A program made the position numbers and the translations under genes. A stretch of 18,432 nucleotides of DNA from Actinomycetota bacterium. Its GTDB lineage: Bacteria > Actinomycetota > Actinomycetes > Propionibacteriales > Propionibacteriaceae. The stretch lies in contig JACRAA010000224.1 in the NCBI GenBank assembly GCA_016213595.1, forward strand, positions 1-18,432. Reading direction: 5' to 3'. Under the pieces are notes generated by a model that was not told the DNA's origin, ran no database searches, and worked only from the letters and a program-made list of their open reading frames with translations. Positions within the stretch are counted from its first letter, which is position 1; each line of letters begins with the position of its first letter. Of this stretch, positions 1 through 7,356 are shown piece by piece.

Positions 1-1
1 G

Positions 2-379
2 ACCGTTCGGTCGGAGGCCCAGGCCCAGGAGGAGCGGGCGAAGCGTCGCCTGGCGGACGCCGAAGCCGGGGCCAAGCTCATCCGGGAGCGCACCGCGACC
101 GACCTTGAGGCGCTGCAGCGGGAGACGTACGAGTCCGTCCGGGCGACGCGCGAGGACGCCATCGAGCTGCTCGCGACCGCACGTACCGAGGCAGACCAGG
201 TCCGCAGGGAGGCACGCGCCCAGCTGGACAAGGCACGCGCTGAGGTCGGCACCCTCGCCCGCCGCCGCGACGACATCAACGCTCAGCTGGGCCACCTGTC
301 CGGCGTCATCGAAGCACTCGCCGTCCCCGACGAAGCGGGTCCCACGACACAACAAGCGCACCCAATGGAAGAGGAATGA
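2..379 (+). CDS. Coiled-coil protein, 3' end only (paralogue of next gene)
   Basis: This is the C-terminal 125 residues of a gene that begins before the window. The frame is open from base 2 to the TGA at 377-379. The peptide is almost entirely charged and Ala-rich helix (many Glu, Arg, Ala; no Cys; no membrane segment), so it is most likely a coiled coil. Its end, with RRDDINAQL followed by a hydrophobic segment (HLSGVIEALA), lines up with RRDAITAQL and NVRQMLATLG near the C-terminus of the next gene's helical region, which suggests tandem paralogues. The stop overlaps the next start as ATGA, so the two are probably translationally coupled. No enzymatic motif is visible. Cytoskeletal or scaffold roles of the Scy/FilP/DivIVA kind are possible but only inferred, since the N-terminus is outside the window. 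Confidence 0.75.
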   Translation, partial: TVRSEAQAQEERAKRRLADAEAGAKLIRERTATDLEALQRETYESVRATREDAIELLATARTEADQVRREARAQLDKARAEVGTLARRRDDINAQLGHLSGVIEALAVPDEAGPTTQQAHPMEEE

Positions 380-1599
380 TGTCTCAGGCGAACCCGACGT
401 TCCGCATGGTCATGCGTGGTTACGAGCCGAACGAGGTCGACAAGGCCCTCGCTGACCTGCGCAAGGCGCTCGAGCAGGCGCGGTCCGAGGTCGCCACCCA
501 GGACATCAGCGTCTCGAAGCTGCAGACCCAGGTGGCGGCGCTCGAGGAGGGCCTGAACGCCGAGAAGCGGAGGGCGGCACTGCTCGCCTCCGAGCAGGCC
601 CAGCAGGCTGAGCCGACGTTCACCGACTTCGGCGCCAGGATCGGCAAGATGCTCACCCTCGCCGGCGACGAGGCCAAGGACCTCGTCTCTCGTGCGAAGG
701 CCGAAGCGACTGTCCTGACGAGGGAGTCGACCAGCATGGCCGACCACATGCGGACGTCCGCTGACCGGTACGCAGCGGAGACCCGCAGCAAGGCCGACGC
801 CGACGCCGCGAAGATCGTGGAGTCGGCCCGGCAGCAGGCCGACGAGATCCTCGACACCGCGGACCGCGAGGCGACGACGCGCAGGGAGGAGGCCGAGGCC
901 GTGTACGAGCACCAGCGGGCCCGAGCCGCCGCCGCAGCCGCCGACTTCGAGAAGACGCTGGCCGACCGCCGTACCAAGTCGGCCGCCGAGTTCACCGCAG
1001 CGATGCAGGCCCACGAGGACGCCATGAACCGCGCCCAGGAGCGTCAGCTCGCCAGCGACGCCGAGGCCGAGCGGACACTGTCCGAGGCCCGGGCACAGGC
1101 GGAGGCTCACCTGAAGGCGGCCCACGAGGAGGCCGCCCAGCACATCACCGCGGCGAAGGCCACGGCGGACAAGGTGCGCCGGGAGAGCGAGCGCGAGCTT
1201 CAGGCAGCGACCTCCCGCCGCGACGCGATCACCGCTCAGCTCACGAACGTCCGGCAGATGCTCGCCACCCTGGGCGGCTCGGCGATCGGAAACCCGTTCG
1301 CGGACCCGGAGCCTCAGCCAGTGGCTGGGCACGCGCCGGCCGGGGGGGAGACGACCGACGTCGACGAGGACGCTCAGGAGGAGTACGAGGACGTCGAGGA
1401 TGCCGAGGAGGAGCTCGAGGATGAGTACGAGGACTCCGAGGACGGCGACCAGGAGGACGACGAGGAGCTCGACGAGTCCGATGAGGACCTCGAGGACCTT
1501 GACGAGTCCGACGAGGAGAGCGACGAGGAGAGCGACGAGGAGATCGAGGAGGAGCCGGAGGGCTCCGCGGTGAGGAACGGGGAGAAGGCGCGCGCATGA
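376..1599 (+). CDS. DivIVA-like coiled-coil protein with acidic C-terminal tail
   Basis: The protein has 407 residues. The first 35 (FRMVMRGYEPNEVDKAL) match the DivIVA N-terminal pattern (F-x-x-V-x-RGY-x-x-x-EVD), the membrane-curvature and polar-targeting element of actinobacterial DivIVA/Wag31 relatives. Residues of about 40-295 form a long Ala/Glu/Arg/Gln-rich coiled coil. Residues of about 325-400 are an extremely acidic Asp/Glu tail with repeated ESDEE-type units. ATG codons at 376 and 379 are adjacent. The GGAAGAGG stretch just upstream is spaced somewhat better for 379, so the true N-terminus may be MSQANP. The gene overlaps its upstream paralogue (ATGA) and the downstream reductase (ATGA). 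Likely a cytoskeletal or scaffold protein near the membrane; the specific role is unknown. It is not canonical Wag31, whose gene sits in the dcw/ftsZ cluster. Confidence 0.75.
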   Translation: MMSQANPTFRMVMRGYEPNEVDKALADLRKALEQARSEVATQDISVSKLQTQVAALEEGLNAEKRRAALLASEQAQQAEPTFTDFGARIGKMLTLAGDEAKDLVSRAKAEATVLTRESTSMADHMRTSADRYAAETRSKADADAAKIVESARQQADEILDTADREATTRREEAEAVYEHQRARAAAAAADFEKTLADRRTKSAAEFTAAMQAHEDAMNRAQERQLASDAEAERTLSEARAQAEAHLKAAHEEAAQHITAAKATADKVRRESERELQAATSRRDAITAQLTNVRQMLATLGGSAIGNPFADPEPQPVAGHAPAGGETTDVDEDAQEEYEDVEDAEEELEDEYEDSEDGDQEDDEELDESDEDLEDLDESDEESDEESDEEIEEEPEGSAVRNGEKARA

Positions 1600-2606
1600 A
1601 GTTCCGCTACTTGGGCAACTCAGGACTGAAGGTCTCGGAGATCTGCTACGGGAACTGGCTCACCCACGGGTCGCAGGTCGAGAACGAGACCGCCACCCGG
1701 TGCGTACGGGCAGCTCTGGAGGCGGGGATCACGAGCTTCGACACCGCTGACGTGTACGCGAACACAGCGGCCGAGTCCGTGCTGGGCCAGGCGCTGAAGG
1801 GCGAGCGCCGGGAGTCCCTCGAGATCTTCACGAAGGTCTACTGGCCGACAGGCCCGCGGGGACACAACGACGCCGGGCTGTCCCGCAAGCACATCATGGA
1901 GTCCGTCGACGCCTCCCTGACACGGCTCAACACCGACTACGTCGACCTGTACCAGGCGCACCGGTACGACACGGAGACGCCGCTGGAGGAGACGATGCAG
2001 GCGTTCGCCGACGTCGTCCGAGCCGGCAAGGCCCTGTACATCGGCGTCAGCGAGTGGAGCGCCGACCAGCTGCGGGCCGGGCACGCGCTCGCCCGGGAGC
2101 TGGGGTTCCAGCTGATCTCGAACCAGCCCCAGTACTCGATGCTGTGGCGCGTCATCGAGGCCGAGGTCGTCCCCACGAGCAAGGAGCTCGGCATCTCGCA
2201 GATCGTCTGGTCGCCCGTGGCGCAGGGCGTGCTGACCGGGAAGTACCTCCCGGGAGCGCCGCTGCCGGAGGGCTCGCGCGCGACCGACGACAAGGGCGGG
2301 GCGCAGATGATCCAGCGCCTCATGGGCGAGGACGTGCTGACCAGGGTCCAGAACCTCAAGCCCATCGCCGCGGACCTCGGGCTGTCGATGGCTCAGCTGG
2401 CTGTGGCCTGGGTGCTCCAGAACGAGAACCTCGCGTGCGCGATCATCGGGGCCTCGCGTCCCGAGCAGGTCGCGGAGAACGTGGCGGCGTCCGGTGTCGA
2501 GATCCCGGCGGACACCATGGCTGCGATCGACGAGGCCCTCGGTGACGTCGTCGTCCGCGACCCGGCCTTGACGAAGGCGAACTCGCCGAAGACGCGCCCC
2601 GTCTGA
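1596..2606 (+). CDS. Aldo/keto reductase, Kv-beta-like subgroup
   Basis: This is a 336-residue NADPH-dependent oxidoreductase of the aldo/keto reductase superfamily, a soluble (alpha/beta)8 barrel of normal length. The start KFRYLGNSGLKVSEICYG is the classic first strand. The catalytic tetrad is complete: Asp49 and Tyr54 (FDTADVYAN), Lys80 (FTKVYWP) and His122 (YQAHRYD). The cofactor-binding segments ISNQPQYS, WSPVAQGVLTGKY and the C-terminal IIGASRPEQVAEN are present. The HRYD histidine context and overall pattern resemble potassium-channel beta-subunit-like reductases. The substrate cannot be told from sequence. The ATG at 1596 overlaps the preceding coiled-coil stop as ATGA, so the enzyme is expressed with two scaffold-like proteins, an unexplained pairing. 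It is the last gene before the convergent operon. Confidence 0.92.
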   Translation: MKFRYLGNSGLKVSEICYGNWLTHGSQVENETATRCVRAALEAGITSFDTADVYANTAAESVLGQALKGERRESLEIFTKVYWPTGPRGHNDAGLSRKHIMESVDASLTRLNTDYVDLYQAHRYDTETPLEETMQAFADVVRAGKALYIGVSEWSADQLRAGHALARELGFQLISNQPQYSMLWRVIEAEVVPTSKELGISQIVWSPVAQGVLTGKYLPGAPLPEGSRATDDKGGAQMIQRLMGEDVLTRVQNLKPIAADLGLSMAQLAVAWVLQNENLACAIIGASRPEQVAENVAASGVEIPADTMAAIDEALGDVVVRDPALTKANSPKTRPV

Positions 2607-2619
2607 CCAGACTCACACG

Positions 2620-2645
2620 GTCGAGCGGGCCTCTGCCGCTCTGAC
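2620..2645. terminator. Candidate bidirectional terminator between convergent operons
   Basis: A hairpin lies in the 44-nt gap between the reductase stop (2606) and the phosphatase stop (2651). Arms GAGCGG (2623-2628) and CCGCTC (2636-2641) enclose a 7-nt loop. An outer GTC/GAC pairing (2620-2622 with 2643-2645) is separated from it by one bulged base. There is no U-tract on either strand, which is common for actinobacterial terminators. Position and symmetry fit a shared terminator; function is inferred. Confidence 0.45.
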
Positions 2646-2650
2646 CCGGC

Positions 2651-3781
2651 TCAGGAGGTCTGCCCGAGCCGGGCGAGCGCCACGGTGATGTTGTCCTTGC
2701 CGCCCCGCCCGTTGGCCCACTCGACCATGTGCTCGCACATGTCGACGAGGTTCCCGGGAGCGGCGGCGAGGGCCGCATCGAGCACGGTACGGATCTCGGG
2801 TGCGCTGGAGGCGTAGTTCCACAGTCCGTCCGTACAGGCGAGGAGCCATCCGTCGCCGACCTCGAGCCGCCCTGTCCGCGGGGTGATGTCGGGAGCGTCA
2901 CTGCCGAGCCACTTCGTGATGGCGTGCGCGCCGGGGCCGTTCTCGGCCTCCTCGCGCGTCGCCTCGCCCGCCGCCACCCGTGTCTCGGCGACGGAGTCGT
3001 CGCGGGTGAGCTGTACCGGCTCGCCACCGTCCGGCAGCCAGTACGCCCTCGAGTCGCCGAGGTTCCCGAACGCGAGCACACCCCGCTCCACGACCACGGC
3101 CACGAAGGTGGCCGACGCCGCGTTGTCGCTGTCGGGGTCCGTGGTCCGTACGACAGCCTCGTTGGCGGCCGCAGCGGCGGCAACCAGAGCGTGCTCGAGC
3201 GACGGGGCATCGGTCGCGCCGACCGCCCTTGTCGCGCACGTGTCCCACAGCAGGTCCCGCCCGGCCTCGGCGGCGGTGAGCGAGGCGATGTCGGAGTCGA
3301 CGGAGCTCGAGACGCCGTCGCAGAGGACCAGCACCGCCCGCAGCCCGGGCTCCTGGCTGGCCGCCAGTGCGAGAGCGTCCTCGTTGCGAGCATGTTCGAG
3401 GCCGTGGTCGGAAACGCCGGCGACCCAGGGCGCAGGCTCCTCGCGGTAGTGGTCGCGCTCGCTGACAGCCTTGAAGCCGCACACCGTGCAGTAGCCGTCG
3501 TTGTCGACGACGCCTCCGCACTGCGCGCACGGGCGGAACGCGGTTGTGAACGCCTCGGCGTCGAGGCTCCTGAGCGAGTCGGGCGCAGGCGTCCACTCGA
3601 CGCCGGGGGGACGGTACTGCAACGCGGGGTCCGGCGAGGACACCCCCGGCGCAGCTACCCCCGTGGTCGGCCGCCACTCGACACCCGGTCCGACGGCGAC
3701 CTCCTCCGCCTTCCGGCCGCGCAGCCAGCGCTCGATCCCGTCGGGGAGCAGGCTCTGCCAGCCCTTGTCGCCGTCGCTCAC
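2651..3781 (-). CDS. PP2C-family Ser/Thr protein phosphatase with zinc ribbon
   Basis: The protein has 376 residues: a Pro-rich N-terminal region (1-80), a four-Cys zinc ribbon (CAQCGG...DGYCTVCG, 85-102) and a PP2C/PPM domain (about 118-372). Metal-binding and catalytic signatures are intact: RNEDA (Asp135), CDGVSSS (Asp155), GNLGDSRAY (239-247), ACTDGLW (Asp318) and GKDNITV (Asp363). It should dephosphorylate Ser/Thr in the cytoplasm, probably opposing the PknG-type kinase encoded just upstream in the operon. I chose GTG 3781 because it overlaps the kinase stop as GTGA and has GGAG six bases upstream. GTG 3793 would add four residues but has no usable ribosome binding site. The DGYCxVCG ribbon resembles the two in the kinase, hinting at a shared docking partner. 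A GVEW motif occurs twice in the N-terminal region. It is the last gene of the operon. Confidence 0.93.
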   Translation of the reverse strand: MSDGDKGWQSLLPDGIERWLRGRKAEEVAVGPGVEWRPTTGVAAPGVSSPDPALQYRPPGVEWTPAPDSLRSLDAEAFTTAFRPCAQCGGVVDNDGYCTVCGFKAVSERDHYREEPAPWVAGVSDHGLEHARNEDALALAASQEPGLRAVLVLCDGVSSSVDSDIASLTAAEAGRDLLWDTCATRAVGATDAPSLEHALVAAAAAANEAVVRTTDPDSDNAASATFVAVVVERGVLAFGNLGDSRAYWLPDGGEPVQLTRDDSVAETRVAAGEATREEAENGPGAHAITKWLGSDAPDITPRTGRLEVGDGWLLACTDGLWNYASSAPEIRTVLDAALAAAPGNLVDMCEHMVEWANGRGGKDNITVALARLGQTS

Positions 3782-6192
3782 AGCAGGCTCCACTTCCTCG
3801 TACGGTTCGCCTTCTCGACAAGCTGCACCCGTACCGGCGACTCGGGTTCGAGGCGGGCCAGACGGCGGTACGCCGTCTCGAGCCGCTCCCGGAGCGCCAC
3901 GGGGGTCGCCGGTACGGCTCCGATCGTCATCGACGGCTGCGGGCCCTTCTCCGAGACCACCGCGAGCGCCCGCTCGTAGATGTCCACGTCGATCCTCGCC
4001 TGCGTCAGCGCGTCGAGGCGGGCGTTGTGGGTCGCCGTCATCGCCCGCTGCAGGTCGGGCAGGCCAGAGCCGAACCCCAGCAGGTGCTCCGCCTCAAGAC
4101 GCCGGGACTCGAGGTAGCCCCGGCTCGTCGGCGGCACCATGTCGAGGGCGTCGAGCGTGCCCTGGAGGTCCTGGCGCTGCGCGCGGAGCCTCGCCAGCCC
4201 GAACGCGGCGGGGGTGACGTAGTTCGCGTCCGTGGAGGCGCAGATGAGGTAGAGGTTCTCGGCGATCGCCGGCTCACCGCCCTGCTCACAGGCGAGCGCG
4301 AGGGCGATCTTCGGGGCCAGCTCGCCAGGGACCTGTCCGTACACCGCGTTGAAGGCCGACTGCGCGTTGCGCCAGTCACCGGCCTTCATCGCCAGCACAC
4401 CCGAGATCCAGACCGCCCGCCACTCCCACGGGTCTGCCGCGAGGAGCTCGTTGACGTACTGCCGCACCAGGCGGGGGTTGTCCAGCTCGAGCGCCGCCTC
4501 GGCCTTCGCGAGCAGCACCTCGGCCGTGGCCTGGGGCGCCGCGTCGAGAGCGGTCAGCCGCTGTCCCGGGTCGGTGTAGTTGATCGCGCTCAGCCAGGCG
4601 TACTGCGGGTCGGTCGTGTCGGGCTTCAGCCTCGGCAGCTGGGTCCAGTCGAACGTGTCCCCCGTGACCGACGGCGGTTCGAACAGCAGCGAGGTCGCCG
4701 ACGTCACGGCGATGCCGGCGTGCATGGAGCCGACGACCTCCCGCAGGACACCGAGGAGCTGGACGCGCAGCTCGTCCGCCGAGACGAAGCGGTCGGCGGG
4801 GTCGGCCGCGCAGCACTTCAGCAGGAGGCGGAACAGCGAGTCGTACTCCGCGAACAGGGGCATCTCGTCGACGGGCGGCAGCGTGAACTCGTACGTCGAC
4901 TGGTAGCCCCGGAACTCGGCGCACAGCACGAGCAGGGTCCGCCCGATCGTGTAGATGTCGCTCGCCACGGACGGTCCGATCGTCGCGACCTCCGGGGCCT
5001 GGTAGCCCGAGGTCCCGAAGATGGCCGAGTCGTCGTCGTCCATGCGACGGACGCCGCCGAGGTCGATGAGCTTGATCGAGTCGCCGATCTGCAGGAGGTT
5101 GTCCGGCTTGAAGTCGCAGTACAGCAGGTGCTGGTCGTGGAGGTAGCTGAAGGCAGGGAGTGCCTCATGGATGTACGCGAGCGCCCAGTCCACGGGCAGC
5201 GGGTCGTACATGCCGCCGTTGGCCGCGAGCCGCTGCTTGAGCAGCTCCTTGAGCGACCGGCCGCCGACGTACTCCCTCACGATGTACCCGGCGCCGTCGT
5301 GGGTGACGAAGTTGTAGATCTCCACGATGAGCGGGTGCTCGACCTGTGCGAGGAACCGCTGCTCGGCGATGGCCGAGCTCACCGCGTCCGCGTCGCCCAC
5401 GTTGAGAAGGCCCTTGAGGACCACCCACCGGTCGGAGACGTTCTTGTCGCGGGCCAGGTAGATCCAGCCCATACCGCCGTGCGCCAGTGCGCCCTGCACC
5501 TCGTACTGCCCCGCGACAAGGTCACCGGCCTTGAGCTTCGCCGTGAACGAGTACGGCCTGCGGCACTTGGGGCAGAAGCCCTCCAGCCGTCCAGCCGCGT
5601 CGTCGTGGGACCTGCCCACCGGCGAGCCGCAGTGCGGACAGACCCGCTTGTCCTCGGGGATCGTGGGGTCCTTCATGACCACCGTCTCCGGGTCGACGTA
5701 GGGCGCCGACGGTACGGAGGTGAGGCCGGCGCCGAGGCGTGCCGCGCGCAGTCGCTTCGCCGTCTCCCGGATGCGCTTGGTCGACCGGGTGACGGCCGCC
5801 CCCGCTCGTGCGGACCCCAGCGCCGTCGAGCTCAGCAGGCTCGAGGCGCGGGTCACCGTCGTCTGGCCGGAGAGGGGGGACCGGGCGGCGCTCGACGCCT
5901 GCGTCGCACCGGCGGGGGAGCCGCACACGTCGCAGTAGCCGTCGATGATGCTGCCTGGACAGCCGGGCATCCGGCAGCGGCCCGTGGGGACCTTGGCGGG
6001 CGGCGGCTGCGATACGCCGCTGCCGGGGCCGAGGGGGATGGCTGCCGACGCCCGGGGGGGCGGGGCAGGCGTGTGCAGCGGGGTCACGGAGGCGGCAGCC
6101 GCCGAGTGGACGCCGCCCGGGGACGGCATCCCGCAGACGTCGCAGTAGCCGTCGACGATGGAGCCGGTGCATCCCGGCTGCAGACACTTCAC
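3778..6192 (-). CDS. pknG: PknG-type Ser/Thr protein kinase with zinc ribbons and TPR-like region
   Basis: This is an 804-residue soluble kinase. Two similar zinc ribbons (CxxPGCxGSIxDGYCDVCG) lie at residues 3-21 and 73-91. A rubredoxin-like CPHC...CPKC element follows at 185-210, then the kinase domain (about 228-490) and an alpha-helical TPR-type C-terminal half (about 525-800). Kinase residues are present: glycine-rich loop AHGGMGWIY (237-245), Lys260, Glu277, catalytic loop YCDFKPDN (Asp360, Lys362, Asn365), DLG (377-379) in place of DFG, and SGYQAPE. The rubredoxin-kinase-TPR order and the DLG variant are hallmarks of PknG. Characterised PknG phosphorylates the FHA protein GarA/OdhI to tune 2-oxoglutarate metabolism; no such gene is in this window. 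The GTG start at 6192 overlaps the preceding stop (GTGA). An in-frame extension upstream of it overlaps another gene and is not credible. Confidence 0.95.
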   Translation of the reverse strand: MKCLQPGCTGSIVDGYCDVCGMPSPGGVHSAAAASVTPLHTPAPPPRASAAIPLGPGSGVSQPPPAKVPTGRCRMPGCPGSIIDGYCDVCGSPAGATQASSAARSPLSGQTTVTRASSLLSSTALGSARAGAAVTRSTKRIRETAKRLRAARLGAGLTSVPSAPYVDPETVVMKDPTIPEDKRVCPHCGSPVGRSHDDAAGRLEGFCPKCRRPYSFTAKLKAGDLVAGQYEVQGALAHGGMGWIYLARDKNVSDRWVVLKGLLNVGDADAVSSAIAEQRFLAQVEHPLIVEIYNFVTHDGAGYIVREYVGGRSLKELLKQRLAANGGMYDPLPVDWALAYIHEALPAFSYLHDQHLLYCDFKPDNLLQIGDSIKLIDLGGVRRMDDDDSAIFGTSGYQAPEVATIGPSVASDIYTIGRTLLVLCAEFRGYQSTYEFTLPPVDEMPLFAEYDSLFRLLLKCCAADPADRFVSADELRVQLLGVLREVVGSMHAGIAVTSATSLLFEPPSVTGDTFDWTQLPRLKPDTTDPQYAWLSAINYTDPGQRLTALDAAPQATAEVLLAKAEAALELDNPRLVRQYVNELLAADPWEWRAVWISGVLAMKAGDWRNAQSAFNAVYGQVPGELAPKIALALACEQGGEPAIAENLYLICASTDANYVTPAAFGLARLRAQRQDLQGTLDALDMVPPTSRGYLESRRLEAEHLLGFGSGLPDLQRAMTATHNARLDALTQARIDVDIYERALAVVSEKGPQPSMTIGAVPATPVALRERLETAYRRLARLEPESPVRVQLVEKANRTRKWSLL

Positions 6193-7346
6193 GCTCTGCC
6201 TCCTGTCCGTGCGGCGGCGATCGTCCGTACCGCGGCCGCGTACGCGTCGAGCAGGGACGCGACGACCTGCGTGGGCGTGGGCCGCCGAGCGAGGAACGAC
6301 TCGACGACGCGTGCGAGCGCCGCAATGTCCGGGTCGTCCGCCAACCCTGCGCCCTGGGCCGCGCCGACCTCCTGGCCGAACCGGGTCGCGAGCGCGGCGC
6401 GGTCGCCCAACGCCTTGCCGTACGCGTCCTGCACCACCTGCATCGCCCTGCTCACCGACCCCAGTCTGCCCAGGTACCCGTCGAGCTGGGAGACGCTGCT
6501 GGGTACGGGCCCGAGGGCCTCGACGTTCGGTACGGCGTACTTCGGCGCCGGGGTCACGGACGCGACGGTCTCCGCCACCAGCGCGCGCAGCTCCTTCTCG
6601 CGACGCTCGAGTGAGGAGCGCAGCTCGCGCGCGCGAGCGAGCTTGTCCTGAGCCTGGCGCCGCTTGGTGTTGCCGACGATGAGGTCCCGCTCCATCGTGG
6701 CCGCCCGGATCTCGAGCGGTCCGAGCAGGCCGCCGATGTCCCCGCCGCGCTCGGACTTGGAGGCCAGGTCCTCGGCACGGGCGGAGATGTCCGCCACCTG
6801 GGACAGGACGGCGGGCTGCGTCGGCGCAGGCTCGAGGCGCGCCTGGTCGCGGAGCCTCTCGACCTGCGCGCGGAGGTCCCGAAGCCGCGCGGTGAGCTGG
6901 TCGCTCTGCGGAGAGCGGTTGAGCCGGGCGCGCAGCTGCCCTGCAAGGGCGTCGCTCAGGCGGCACGCCTCGGGCAACGACACGGAGAGCCCGCTGAGAG
7001 CGGCGGGTCCCGGCGTCGGCGAGCCCGTCCCGGGGCCGCTGTCGTCGAGGCGACCCCAGATGAGAGCCGAGAGGCGCTCGCGCTCGGTGGGACCGACGCG
7101 CCCGGAGTCCCAGGTGGCCAGCAACAGGTCGTACCGCGTCTTGATCGCCTGCCACACCGACAGCGACAGCATCATGTCGTTCGTCAGGGCGGCCCGCTCG
7201 GGCGACGCGAGGATCATCGCGTCCAGCTCGTCGAGCTCCGCTCGGCGCTGGCTGATCCACGCGCCGAGCAGGCCCAGGTACGTCATCGCGTCCTGGACCT
7301 CGACGGGCGTGCCCATCCTGGCCGGCGCGGAGGGTGCGTTGTCCAT
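6189..7346 (-). CDS. Unrecognised cytoplasmic coiled-coil protein between glnX-like and pknG
   Basis: The protein has 385 residues and I cannot assign it to a family. It has no signal peptide, lipobox, membrane segment or Cys cluster. Predicted helical or coiled-coil stretches lie at about 150-170 and 212-262 (MERDLIVGNTKRR, RSSLERREKELRAL), linked by Pro-rich segments (about 103-115, 172-178, 264-284). The ATG at 7346 is preferred because GAGG lies eight bases upstream. GTG 7355 and ATG 7352 are in frame but sit almost on that GAGG. It ends in a GTGA overlap with pknG, implying coupled synthesis. In mycobacteria this position is held by the lipoprotein GlnH; this protein is clearly not a periplasmic binding protein. 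A scaffold or adaptor between the membrane sensor and the kinase is a reasonable guess only. Confidence 0.8.
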   Translation of the reverse strand: MDNAPSAPARMGTPVEVQDAMTYLGLLGAWISQRRAELDELDAMILASPERAALTNDMMLSLSVWQAIKTRYDLLLATWDSGRVGPTERERLSALIWGRLDDSGPGTGSPTPGPAALSGLSVSLPEACRLSDALAGQLRARLNRSPQSDQLTARLRDLRAQVERLRDQARLEPAPTQPAVLSQVADISARAEDLASKSERGGDIGGLLGPLEIRAATMERDLIVGNTKRRQAQDKLARARELRSSLERREKELRALVAETVASVTPAPKYAVPNVEALGPVPSSVSQLDGYLGRLGSVSRAMQVVQDAYGKALGDRAALATRFGQEVGAAQGAGLADDPDIAALARVVESFLARRPTPTQVVASLLDAYAAAVRTIAAARTGGRA

Positions 7347-7356
7347 GACCATCACC

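Noticed and set aside
1351..1590. Acidic repeat tract as a satellite or recombination repeat
   Set aside because: The units are degenerate GAG/GAC codons in frame within an intact gene; low-complexity protein coding explains it.
4027..6651. Long plus-strand open frame of 874 codons opposite pknG
   Set aside because: It mirrors the kinase gene on the other strand, has no recognisable motif, and is explained by high GC content reducing stop codons.
6193..7260. In-frame open extension upstream of pknG, giving a protein of about 1160 residues
   Set aside because: It is Arg/Gly/Pro-rich antisense-like composition, lies entirely within the well-formed coiled-coil gene, and the zinc ribbon begins right at the GTG 6192 that overlaps that gene's stop.
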